NCBI GenBank assembly: GCA_021821465.1
Contig: JAKACM010000005.1
Location: 19,876-83,875, forward strand
Direction of reading: 5' to 3'
Source of the DNA: Bacillota bacterium
GTDB taxonomy: Bacteria > Bacillota > Sulfobacillia > Sulfobacillales > Sulfobacillaceae
Length of the DNA stretch: 64,000 nt
The position numbers and the translations under genes are program-made. The notes beneath the pieces are model-generated. The model ran no database searches. It saw only the letters and a list, made by a program, of their open reading frames with translations, and was not told the DNA's origin. Shown in pieces: positions 6,840 through 14,601 of this stretch; positions within the stretch are counted from its first letter, which is position 1, and each line of letters starts with the position of its first letter.

Positions 6840-9572
6840 ATGGATTATCGGGACACGTTATATTTGCCTAAGACCTCTTTTCCGATGAAGGCTAATTTGC
6901 CAGAAAAGGAACCCCAGAGACTTTTGGACTGGAATGAAATGGACCTGTATCAGATGCAGCGAAAAGAACGGGCAAATCAAACCAAGTTTGTTTTGCATGA
7001 CGGCCCGCCATATGCCAATGGGGACATCCACACCGGCACCGCACTCAACAAAGTATTGAAAGATATGATAAACCGCTACTGGTCTTTAGCGGGGCGGGAT
7101 GTTGTGTATATCCCCGGTTGGGATACCCATGGACTGCCTATTGAAATGCGGGCGTTGAAACAACTCGGTGTGTCTCAGCATCAAATTGAGCCGATCGCCT
7201 TGCGTAGGGAATGTGCACGGGTTGCTGCGCACTATATTCATGCTATGACCGAGGAATTTGAACGTCTCGGCGTGTTGGGAGACTGGAAGCATCCTTACGT
7301 GACTATGAGCCCTGAATATGAAGGAGTCCAACTGGATGTGTTTGCAGCGATGGTCGATAAAGGCCTCATTTATCGTGACTTGCGTCCGGTCTATTGGTGT
7401 CCTCATTGTGAAACCGCTTTGGCGGAAGGTGAAATCGAATACCACAACCATCTTTCAGATGCCATATATGTGGCTTTTCCGGTATCGGACAATATGGGTC
7501 TGATACCGAGCGAAACCAGGGCTATCGTGTGGACGACGACTCCTTGGACTATTCCCGCAAATGTGGCCATTTCCGTCCATCCCGATTTGCTATATGAGGT
7601 ATTGGAAACCAAGCAAGACGGTCGTGTCTTAGTGGCGAAGGATCTGGCATCCCAACTGATTGAATTCATGCATTGGGAAGTTTGTCGCCTATTTGGGCCC
7701 TGGAGCGGAAAGGAATTGGAGGGCATTCTCACTCAACATCCCTATTTGGGTCATGATGTACCCGTGATCCTTGGGGAACACGTGACAAACGACAGCGGAA
7801 CCGGATTGGTGCACACAGCCCCCGGGCATGGTATGGAAGACTTTGAAGTCGCTAAAAAATACCATCTACCCGTTGTGCAGCCGATTGATGATCAGGGACG
7901 TTTTATCAAAGGGACACCTGTGGTGGAAGGGTTATTCTACCATGAAGCCAATGCCCGTGTGATTGCGGAGTTAAAGGCGGCGGGACATTTAATCCGGCAG
8001 GACGATTTTGCGCACCAGTATGCTTATTGCTGGCGCTGCAAAAACCCGGTGATATACCGGGCGACAAAACAATGGTTTTTATCGGTGGAGCATCTGAGAG
8101 CCAATTTGATCCAAGCAACCTACCCGGTGAAGTGGGATCCGAATTGGGGCGGAGAACGTATGCGCCAAATGGTAGAGAATAGAGGAGATTGGTGTCTGTC
8201 CAGACAGCGGGTCTGGGGGGTTCCAATTCCCGCGTTTTATTGTGAAGACTGTCACGAGGCCATTTTGGACGTTCCTTTGATTCGTCATGTGGCAGAGATT
8301 ATAGCCCGCGAGGGGGCCGATAGCTGGTGGCGGCAAGACACCCGTTATTTTCTTCCGGACGGCTACCGTTGTCCTCATTGCCACAGCGACAAACTGAAGA
8401 AGGAACATGATATTTTCGACGTATGGCTCGACTCCGGGTCGAGTCAAGCGGCGGTGTTGGGAGGATCCCGAGACTTAAGCTGGCCTGCCGATCTGGTACT
8501 GGAAGGCAATGATCAGTATCGAGGTTGGTTTAACAGTCTTCTTACAACCGCTGTGGCGGAGTCGGGAGAGGCACCTTATCGAATGGTTTTGACCCATGGT
8601 ATGGTTCTCGACAAATCGGGACAGGAGATGCATAAATCATTAGGAAATACCATCGATCCCATGGATATTGTCAAGCAATATGGCGCAGACATTTTGCGGC
8701 TATGGGTGGCCAGTTCCGAGTACCGTAATGATGTGAGGATTTCGGATGAAATTCTTCGTCAGTTGGCGGAAAGCTACCGAAAGATTCGTAATACGTTTCG
8801 GTTCATCCTGGGAAACGTAGGTACTGTTGATACTTTTTCCCAAGGGGCTGTTCATGACCCCTTGAACCGTTGGGTAGTCAATGTTTTGAACTCGTGGACC
8901 CAAGAAGCACAACAGGCCTATGAAAACTATGCGTTTCATCAAGTTGTGCACACTCTGGTGCGATTACTCACAACGGAACTCTCGAGTTTTTATTTAGACG
9001 TGATCAAAGACCGACTTTACACTTTAGACTTGACCGATCCCCTGAGACAGGAAACCTTGTCGGTATTAAAGTATATGGCCGAGGTGTTGGTACGGATCAT
9101 TTCTCCGATCTTGGTTTTTACGAGTGAGGAAATTTATCACTATCTGCCAAAGTCGCAGGACGCTTTGCCGTCGGTTCATCTGTTACACTGGCCTCAGCTA
9201 TGGGTCATAGATTATGATCAGGCAGAATCTCGGCGCATGAGCCGTTTGTTGGCGTACCGCGAAGTCATCTTAAAGACTTTGGAACAACTCCGAGGGAACA
9301 AGACCATCGGCAATTCCTTGGAAGCGATGGTACACTTGAATGTGTCCGAGGATGATTTGGACTTTTCGACCGATGACAGGGAATTGCTGAAAGAAATGGT
9401 AATGGTCGCCGACTTAGATGTGCACAAGGGAAGAGACGTGGTGTGCCAAGCTGAACCGACAGCGTGGAGTCGATGTGACAGATGCTGGCGTTACACTCCG
9501 GACGTAGGCACACATCCAGATCATGTGGATTTATGTGAGCGATGTTATGGTGTCTTGAAAGGAAGGCAGTAA
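6840..9572 (+). CDS. ileS: Isoleucyl-tRNA synthetase
   Basis: Class I aminoacyl-tRNA synthetase charging tRNA-Ile, about 910 aa, full length. The ATP-binding signature is in GPPYANGDIHTGTALNKVLK (HTGT in place of HIGH). The editing domain contains VWTTTPWTIPAN and TGLVHTAPGHG. The KMSKS equivalent is in EMHKSLGNTIDP (MHKS). The C-terminal zinc ribbon is CDRCWRY plus CERC. ATG 6840 has GGTTGGAGGG upstream; an in-frame upstream start at 6807 lies in the terminator and is unlikely. Regulated by the T-box leader. Its last 428 bp are duplicated downstream at 11189-11616. lspA follows immediately. Confidence 0.97.
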   Translation: MDYRDTLYLPKTSFPMKANLPEKEPQRLLDWNEMDLYQMQRKERANQTKFVLHDGPPYANGDIHTGTALNKVLKDMINRYWSLAGRDVVYIPGWDTHGLPIEMRALKQLGVSQHQIEPIALRRECARVAAHYIHAMTEEFERLGVLGDWKHPYVTMSPEYEGVQLDVFAAMVDKGLIYRDLRPVYWCPHCETALAEGEIEYHNHLSDAIYVAFPVSDNMGLIPSETRAIVWTTTPWTIPANVAISVHPDLLYEVLETKQDGRVLVAKDLASQLIEFMHWEVCRLFGPWSGKELEGILTQHPYLGHDVPVILGEHVTNDSGTGLVHTAPGHGMEDFEVAKKYHLPVVQPIDDQGRFIKGTPVVEGLFYHEANARVIAELKAAGHLIRQDDFAHQYAYCWRCKNPVIYRATKQWFLSVEHLRANLIQATYPVKWDPNWGGERMRQMVENRGDWCLSRQRVWGVPIPAFYCEDCHEAILDVPLIRHVAEIIAREGADSWWRQDTRYFLPDGYRCPHCHSDKLKKEHDIFDVWLDSGSSQAAVLGGSRDLSWPADLVLEGNDQYRGWFNSLLTTAVAESGEAPYRMVLTHGMVLDKSGQEMHKSLGNTIDPMDIVKQYGADILRLWVASSEYRNDVRISDEILRQLAESYRKIRNTFRFILGNVGTVDTFSQGAVHDPLNRWVVNVLNSWTQEAQQAYENYAFHQVVHTLVRLLTTELSSFYLDVIKDRLYTLDLTDPLRQETLSVLKYMAEVLVRIISPILVFTSEEIYHYLPKSQDALPSVHLLHWPQLWVIDYDQAESRRMSRLLAYREVILKTLEQLRGNKTIGNSLEAMVHLNVSEDDLDFSTDDRELLKEMVMVADLDVHKGRDVVCQAEPTAWSRCDRCWRYTPDVGTHPDHVDLCERCYGVLKGRQ

Positions 9573-10040
9573 ATGTCTAAATCGGGATGGGGCATTGGGA
9601 TTATTGGCTTCGTGGTATTTGTTTCGGACTTGATGATACAGTCCCGCATTGCCGCCATGATGATTCCTGACCAAAGTATTCCCGTGTTGCCACCTGTCTT
9701 GTCTTTGACTTATGTCTTGAACAATGGGGCGGCATTCAGCCTATTGCGAGGGGGAACACCCCTCTTTATTTTGGTGGCACTCGCCTTATTGGCCGGTATT
9801 TTTGTCTATACGGCCCGGCATCCGCGGATGCCCTGGCTGATGGTCATTGCTCTCGGCCTGTTGGCGGGAGGGTCGGCGGGGAATCTGTGGGACCGCATTA
9901 TCTGGGGCCGGGTGATTGATTATATTCATATCACTGATTGGCCTGTGTTCAATTTGGCTGATTCCGCAATTGTGGTGGGAATGGGACTTTTGGTTTATTA
10001 CTACTGGAGGCAGGACAAACATGGAGATGTCTCTTCCTGA
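9573..10040 (+). CDS. lspA: Lipoprotein signal peptidase (copy 1)
   Basis: Signal peptidase II removes the signal peptide from lipid-modified prolipoproteins in the membrane. It is an aspartyl protease of 155 aa with four hydrophobic segments. The catalytic aspartates lie in GGSAGNLWDRI and FNLADSAIVVG, and YVLNNGAAFS is the conserved N-terminal-half motif. It begins directly after the ileS stop (TAA ATG) and overlaps the rluD start by 20 nt. A second, nearly identical copy is at 11617-12087. In Bacillus a small gene (ylyA) lies between ileS and lspA; it is absent here. Confidence 0.96.
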   Translation: MSKSGWGIGIIGFVVFVSDLMIQSRIAAMMIPDQSIPVLPPVLSLTYVLNNGAAFSLLRGGTPLFILVALALLAGIFVYTARHPRMPWLMVIALGLLAGGSAGNLWDRIIWGRVIDYIHITDWPVFNLADSAIVVGMGLLVYYYWRQDKHGDVSS

Positions 10041-11028
10041 CACTTATCATGTTGGAGAGGATTGGGCGGGCAATCGGCTAGACCGCGTGATTTCTCAATG
10101 GCAACCTAAATATTCGAGAACTTTTTGGGCCCGGCAAATTCTGAAGGGAAATGTTCGACTTAATGGTGATGTCGTTAAAGGACGGACGATTGTTCAAGAA
10201 GGAGATGTCATTTCTGTCGGAAAGATTCCGGATGAGTCCGCTAAAGAGGTCATGGTGCCTACATATGCGGACACAACATGGATTGTTTACCAAGATGACG
10301 ATCTGATGATTGTGAATAAGCCCCGTGGACTTGTGGTGCACCCTAGTCCCGGGCATGAAGACGACAGCGTGGTTCACCGATTATTGCCATGGTTGCCTGT
10401 GGCCGCGGAAGATTTTCGGCCTGGGGTGGTGCATCGCCTTGATCGGGATACGACCGGATTACTGATTTTGGCTCGAACTCAAGAAGCAAAGGCGAAACTT
10501 TCGCAAATGATTCACGCCAGGCAAGTTCGGCGTGATTACATTGCCGTGGTGCACGGCCACATGGTTGAGGCCGAGGGTGTGATCGAGGCGCCCATAGGAC
10601 GTCATCCCCAAAATCGTTTGAAAATGGCAGTCATAAGCGGCGGACGGGAAGCTCGGACTCGATATAAGACCATGGCTGAATGGGAAGATTACAGTGTATT
10701 GCGATTGACTCTGGACACGGGCAGAACCCATCAAATTCGGGTTCATCTCAGTGCGGTGGGTCATCCGGTGGAGGGAGATCCTTTGTACGGCCCATCATCA
10801 CGGCAAGGCACAGGGCAGTTGCTGCATGCCATGCGTCTGGCCTTTCTCCATCCGTTTTTGAATGTGCCGTTGTGTTTTTGGGTGTATCCCCCTCGGGACT
10901 GGAGCCATTTGTCCCGGGTTAAGGGAGACGTACGCCTCGTTGCTGATGAGATTTTTGGCCGTGATGACTCTTGTAAACCTCTTAGCACTCGATCTTTTTT
11001 GCACCAAGCCTTAGGATTTATCATCTGA
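10021..11028 (+). CDS. rluD: RluD/YlyB-family 23S rRNA pseudouridine synthase
   Basis: RluA-family pseudouridine synthase of about 335 aa. An N-terminal S4 RNA-binding domain (residues about 13-75; LDRVISQWQPKYSR, LKGNVRLNGDVVK) precedes the catalytic domain, where GVVHRLDRDTTGLLILART carries the catalytic Asp and GRTHQIRVHLSAVGHPVEGD is the second conserved block. ATG 10021 has GGAGG 9 nt upstream and overlaps lspA. The last codons overlap the 3' end of an mscS fragment on the other strand. This is the working copy; copy 2 is broken. Bacillus ylyB holds the same position before pyrR. Confidence 0.95.
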   Translation: MEMSLPDTYHVGEDWAGNRLDRVISQWQPKYSRTFWARQILKGNVRLNGDVVKGRTIVQEGDVISVGKIPDESAKEVMVPTYADTTWIVYQDDDLMIVNKPRGLVVHPSPGHEDDSVVHRLLPWLPVAAEDFRPGVVHRLDRDTTGLLILARTQEAKAKLSQMIHARQVRRDYIAVVHGHMVEAEGVIEAPIGRHPQNRLKMAVISGGREARTRYKTMAEWEDYSVLRLTLDTGRTHQIRVHLSAVGHPVEGDPLYGPSSRQGTGQLLHAMRLAFLHPFLNVPLCFWVYPPRDWSHLSRVKGDVRLVADEIFGRDDSCKPLSTRSFLHQALGFII

Positions 11029-11188
11029 TTTGAGATCGGCACTGCCGAGAGCCTGGCCCGGTGTCATTCGGGGCGAACTTTGCACAAGCGGTACGATTCG
11101 GGACATAATTTGATCCCTTACGTCATCGTCGTTGGGAGATGAGATTTCGGCAACAATGAGCAAGGAGTAACTGATCGGAGTGACATCA
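11011..11188 (-). pseudogene. Duplicated 3' fragment of mscS
   Basis: The minus strand encodes only the last about 58 residues of the MscS-family channel found intact at 12666-13622 (VTPISYSLLIVAEISSPNDD to the SADLKSDDKS end). It is cut off at the duplication junction 11188/11189 and has no start. It marks the right edge of repeat unit 1. Confidence 0.9.
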
Positions 11189-11616
11189 TGCCAAAGTCGC
11201 AGGACGCTTTGCCGTCGGTTCATCTGTTACACTGGCCTCGGCTATGGGTCATAGATTATGATCAGGCAGAATCTCGGCGCATGAGCCGTTTGCTGGCGTA
11301 CCGCGAAGTCATCTTAAAGACTTTGGAACAACTCCGAGGGAACAAGACCATCGGCAATTCCTTGGAAGCGATGGTACACTTGAATGTGTCCGAGGATGAT
11401 TTGGACTTTTCGACCGATGACAGGGAATTGCTGAAAGAAATGGTAATGGTCGCCGACTTAGATGTGCACAAGGGAAGAGACGTGGTGTGCCAAGCTGAAC
11501 CGACAGCGTGGAGTCGATGTGACAGATGCTGGCGTTACACTCCGGACGTAGGCACACATCCAGATCATGTGGATTTATGTGAGCGATGTTATGGTGTCTT
11601 GAAAGGAAGGCAGTAA
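11188..11616 (+). pseudogene. Duplicated IleS C-terminal fragment with a junction-made start codon
   Basis: The 142-codon frame encodes the C-terminal part of IleS: the end of the anticodon-binding domain and the zinc ribbon (CDRCWRY, CERC). It differs from the parent by about one residue. The ATG arises exactly at the duplication junction (the last a of mscS sequence plus tg of ileS), and a CGGAG element lies 6 nt upstream, so it could be translated. It lacks the catalytic core, so it cannot charge tRNA. It precedes the second lspA as ileS precedes the first. Confidence 0.85.
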
Positions 11617-12087
11617 ATGTCTAAATCGGGATGGGGCATTGGGATTATTGGCTTCGTGGTATTTGTTTCGGACTTGATGATACAGTCCCGCATTGCCGCC
11701 ATGATGATTCCTGACCAAAGTATTCCCGTGTTGCCACCTGTCTTGTCTTTGACTTATGTCTTGAACAATGGGGCGGCATTCAGCCTATTGCGAGGGGGAA
11801 CACCCCTCTTTATTTTGGTGGCACTCGCCTTATTGGCCGGTATTTTTGTCTATACGGCCCGGCATCCGCGGATGCCCTGGCTGATGGTCATTGCTCTCGG
11901 CCTGTTGGCGGGAGGGTCGGCGGGGAATCTGTGGGACCGTATTATCTGGGGCCGGGTGATTGATTATATTCATATCGTTGATTGGCCTGTGTTCTTCAAT
12001 TTGGCTGATTCCGCAATTGTGGTGGGAATGGGGCTTTTGGTTTATTGCTACTGGAGACAGGACAAACATGGAGATGTCTCTTCCTGA
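11617..12087 (+). CDS. lspA: Lipoprotein signal peptidase (copy 2)
   Basis: Paralogue of 9573-10040 created by the tandem duplication; 156 aa. It is identical over the first about 120 residues, then differs by I/V-type changes and one inserted Phe directly before the catalytic motif (WPVFFNLADS instead of WPVFNLADS). Both catalytic aspartates (NLWDRI, NLADS) are kept and the frame is intact, so it may be active, but a residue added next to the active site could impair it. No promoter of its own was recognised. Confidence 0.85.
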   Translation: MSKSGWGIGIIGFVVFVSDLMIQSRIAAMMIPDQSIPVLPPVLSLTYVLNNGAAFSLLRGGTPLFILVALALLAGIFVYTARHPRMPWLMVIALGLLAGGSAGNLWDRIIWGRVIDYIHIVDWPVFFNLADSAIVVGMGLLVYCYWRQDKHGDVSS

Positions 12088-12683
12088 CACTTATCAAATT
12101 GGAGAGGATTGGGCGGACGATCGGCTAGATCGCGTGATTTCTCAATGGAAACCTAAATAGACGATTGTGAATAAGCCCCGTGGACTTGTGGTGCACCCTA
12201 GTCCCGGGGATGAAGACGACAGCGTGGTTCACCGATTATTGCCATGGTTGCCTGTGGCCGCGGAAGATTTTCGGCCTGGGGTGGTGCATCGTCTTGATCG
12301 GGATACGACCGGATTACTGATTTTGGCCCGAACTCAAGAAGCAAAGGCGAAACTTTCGCAAATGATTCACGTCAGGCAAGTTCAGCGTGATCGAGGCGCC
12401 CATAGTGCGGTGGGTCATCCGGTGGAAGGAGATCCTTTGTACGGCCCATCATCACGGCAAGGCACAGGGCAGTTGCTGCATGCCATGGGTCCTGGCCTTT
12501 CTCCATCCGTTTTTGAATGTGCCGTTGTGTTTTTGGGTGTATCCCCCTCGGGACTAGAGCCATTTGTCCCCAGTTAAGGGAGACGTACGCCTCGTTGCTG
12601 ATGAGATTTTTGGCCGTGATGACTCTTGTAAACCTCTTAGCACTCGATCTTTTTTGCACCAAGCCTTAGGATTTATCATCTGA
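12068..12683 (+). pseudogene. rluD copy 2, deleted and frameshifted
   Basis: It starts like the intact rluD (MEMSLPDTYQIGEDWADDRLD) but hits a stop at 12158 where about 200 bp of the S4/catalytic linker is missing. The catalytic block GVVHRLDRDTTGLLILART is still readable at about 12280. Two further deletions remove the segment between LSQMIH and SAVGHPVEGD, and the 3' end is frameshifted. No functional pseudouridine synthase can be made. Confidence 0.93.
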
Positions 12684-13622
12684 TTTGAGATCGGCACTGC
12701 CGAGAGCCTGGCCCGGTGTCATTCGGGGCGAACTTTGCACAAGCGGTACGATTCGGGACATAATTTGATCCCTTACGTCATCGTCGTTGGGAGATGAGGT
12801 TTCGGCGACAATGAGCAAGGAGTAACTGATCGGAGTGACATCAATGATTCGTGGTGAAGAAGAAAATCCCAGAGACCGCAGCACGTTTTGGACTTCCGGC
12901 ATAAACTTGTGAGGATCCACGGCAATATCTACATCGAAACGCATCCTGACGGTGCGGCGTTTACCCTGGGACACATTCTCCACCAGAGCTTGAATCATTG
13001 TGCCGTTGGGAACGGCCATAAGGGGGCCGGTATCAGTCAGTACAGTGGTGTACATGAGTGAAATGTCGATGACGTTGCCGGAGTAGGTTGGCTTTGTAGA
13101 TTCGTGGGGAAACGAGGGCATTAATATCGGATATTGCCAAGCCACAAAGTTTACGCGATCGCCCACTTCAAAGGGATGGAAAATGAGTAACGCAATGCCT
13201 GCAATCAGGTTGCTAAAGAGAGTTTGCCCGGCCAAGCCAATGACGGCGGTCACAAATGCGCCCCCAAAGACAACGGAGGAAAGGCCCACGCCAAAGGCGG
13301 CCAAGACGGCTAATATGACCGCGAAAAACAGGAAGAGCCGAATGACGAAACGCAGTGAAGTAGTGCTTTTAGGGCCAATCGTGCGGGATGTTAATTGAAA
13401 GAGATACCGTTCGAGTAGGAATGAAATGGCGCCGCCAATCAAAAGAACGATTAAAGCTTTGATGGGATCTGCAACCGATTTGGACAGGTGCAAAGGGCCT
13501 TTGGCGACATCAACCAGGATGGCCAAGAGGACACCGATGATGAATAGGACGAGAATCAAAATCCCGGTTTTCCGCCATAATTTTTTTAGCTCGGTATTAT
13601 GGTTATGGTTGTGATTCGCCAT
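12666..13622 (-). CDS. Small-conductance mechanosensitive channel (MscS family)
   Basis: Inner-membrane tension-gated channel, 318 aa. Three hydrophobic segments (about residues 18-40, 55-75 and 90-125) are followed by the pore-lining helix rich in Gly/Ala (FGGAFVTAVIGLAGQTLFSN) and the MscS signature LIAGIALLIFHPFEVGDRV. The C-terminal beta/alpha-beta domains follow, with GNVIDISLMYT and VPNGTMIQALVENVS. The N-terminus is His/Asn-rich (ANHNHNHNTE). TAGGAGG ribosome site upstream of the ATG on the minus strand. It is convergent with rluD copy 2 and overlaps its end; a fragment of its 3' end is duplicated at 11011-11188. Confidence 0.93.
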   Translation of the reverse strand: MANHNHNHNTELKKLWRKTGILILVLFIIGVLLAILVDVAKGPLHLSKSVADPIKALIVLLIGGAISFLLERYLFQLTSRTIGPKSTTSLRFVIRLFLFFAVILAVLAAFGVGLSSVVFGGAFVTAVIGLAGQTLFSNLIAGIALLIFHPFEVGDRVNFVAWQYPILMPSFPHESTKPTYSGNVIDISLMYTTVLTDTGPLMAVPNGTMIQALVENVSQGKRRTVRMRFDVDIAVDPHKFMPEVQNVLRSLGFSSSPRIIDVTPISYSLLIVAETSSPNDDDVRDQIMSRIVPLVQSSPRMTPGQALGSADLKSDDKS

Positions 13623-13786
13623 GCGCGCCTCCTAAGTGAACTTCTGATATAAAATGAAATGAGTGAAAACATTTCCCAATATTACCGTATCACAATCCGC
13701 CTAAACCGGTAAACATTACACGCAGAAACCAAGTTTGGACGATTTGGAGCATGGCGGATGCCCGGAAAAAGCCGTGAGATTTGTCT

Positions 13787-13815
13787 TTGACAGATGAGAT
13801 TTGGTGAATTATTAT
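13787..13815 (+). promoter_or_regulatory. Strong SigA promoter of the pyr operon
   Basis: Consensus TTGACA (13787-13792), a 17-bp spacer and TATTAT (13810-13815) lie about 30 bp upstream of the PyrR-binding element. This is the best vegetative promoter match noticed in the window. Confidence 0.8.
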
Positions 13816-13841
13816 AGGAATTGGGTACACTTCCTTTAATA

Positions 13842-13917
13842 CCAGTCCCGTGAGGCTGGGAAGGGGCAATTGCCAAGTTTTTTTGCTCTAGCCTGCGGGT
13901 GGCTAGAGCATTTTTTG
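13842..13917 (+). promoter_or_regulatory. PyrR-dependent transcription attenuator of the pyr operon
   Basis: Contains the PyrR-binding loop (13842-13862, AGTCCCGTGAGGCT core, matching the AGUCC-GAGGCU anti-antiterminator consensus). It is followed by an intrinsic terminator with 10-bp arms (13884-13893 and 13901-13910) and six Ts. With UMP, PyrR should stabilise the binding hairpin and let the terminator form. Only one attenuator is seen, before pyrR; Bacillus subtilis has three. Confidence 0.9.
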
Positions 13918-14043
13918 TTCGGACGCTCAAAGTGGGTGGTCTTCTGGGCTTGTCTCGGAGGAGAAACTTGCTTTCCCAAGCCTCACACCATGAAATCCTA
14001 TTCCGGCATAGATTTTCTCGCAGAGATTAGGGGGGCTAAAATC

Positions 14044-14601
14044 GTGAAACACGGGGCGCTTTTGATGGATGAGGATGCAATCCGCCGGGCCCTCATGCGG
14101 ATTGCCCACGAAATTGTCGAACATAATCAGGGGGTAAGCAATCTTACCTTAGTCGGCATTAGACGGCGGGGAGTGCCGTTGTCAGCACGGATTGCGGCAA
14201 ATCTGAAGCTTATTGAGGATCGGGCTCCCCTTGTGGGGAGCCTTGATATTGGGCTATACCGCGATGATTTGGCAGACCGGCCATTTTCACCCCTGAAACA
14301 CACTTCGATTCGAAGCTCCATGATTGACAGACGGACGATCGTCTTGATCGACGATGTGTTGTTTACAGGACGAACCGTGCGAGCGGCACTTGATGCCCTC
14401 TCGGATTTCGGAAGACCCCAAGCCATACAATTGGCCGTGTTAATTGATCGTGGGCACAGAGAATTGCCCATACGTGCGGATTACGTGGGAAAAAATGTTC
14501 CCACTTCCCGTATGGAACGTATTCACGTTGAAGTCAAAGAGCTCGATGATATGGACCGGGTCTATGTGGAAAAAATGAATGGGGTGGAGGCCAAAGAATA
14601 A
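14044..14601 (+). CDS. pyrR: Bifunctional pyr operon regulator / uracil phosphoribosyltransferase PyrR
   Basis: RNA-binding attenuation regulator with uracil phosphoribosyltransferase activity, about 185 aa. It begins [20 protein letters not shown], and the PRPP-binding motif [21 protein letters not shown] lies at about residues 99-119. GTG 14044 was chosen because of the AGGGGGG site about 9 nt upstream and the match to PyrR length; a longer open frame back to 13870 would overlap the terminator. It acts on the leader just upstream. The stop overlaps the pyrB ATG by one base. Confidence 0.95.
   Translation: MKHGALLMDEDAIRRALMRIAHEIVEHNQGVSNLTLVGIRRRGVPLSARIAANLKLIEDRAPLVGSLDIGLYRDDLADRPFSPLKHTSIRSSMIDRRTIVLIDDVLFTGRTVRAALDALSDFGRPQAIQLAVLIDRGHRELPIRADYVGKNVPTSRMERIHVEVKELDDMDRVYVEKMNGVEAKE

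Larger units (their letters stand above)
9145..11188 (+). repeat. Tandem duplication, unit 1 (ileS 3' end-lspA-rluD-mscS 3' end)
   Basis: This 2044-bp unit begins within ileS (tgccaaagtcgc) and ends within the antisense 3' end of mscS (gagtgacatca). The same sequence starts again at 11189. Identity is almost perfect over the first about 750 bp (two or three substitutions) and looser after lspA. Unit 1 retains the functional ileS, lspA and rluD, while its mscS piece is only a fragment. Confidence 0.95.
11189..12843 (+). repeat. Tandem duplication, unit 2 (with internal deletions)
   Basis: Second copy of the unit, 1655 bp. The about 389-bp shortfall against unit 1 is explained by deletions inside rluD: one of about 200 bp near 12158 and two more near 12394-12408 with short matching sequence at their edges. 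There is also a 3-bp insertion in lspA at about 11995. It ends with gagtgacatca and then continues into unique mscS sequence. Confidence 0.95.

Noticed and set aside
7010..7060. HTGT in place of HIGH in IleS as evidence of a defective enzyme
   Set aside because: Variants at this motif occur in functional class I synthetases and all other IleS domains are intact.
12167..12577. Separate pseudouridine synthase-like open frame
   Set aside because: It is the middle of the broken rluD copy 2, joined to out-of-frame 3' sequence; not an independent gene.
13599..13622. His/Asn repeat at the MscS N-terminus as a metal-binding tag
   Set aside because: Only a short HNHNHN run; too small to claim a function.
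13870..14043. Longer pyrR start
   Set aside because: The upstream extension overlaps the attenuator terminator and does not resemble PyrR; GTG 14044 has a proper ribosome site.
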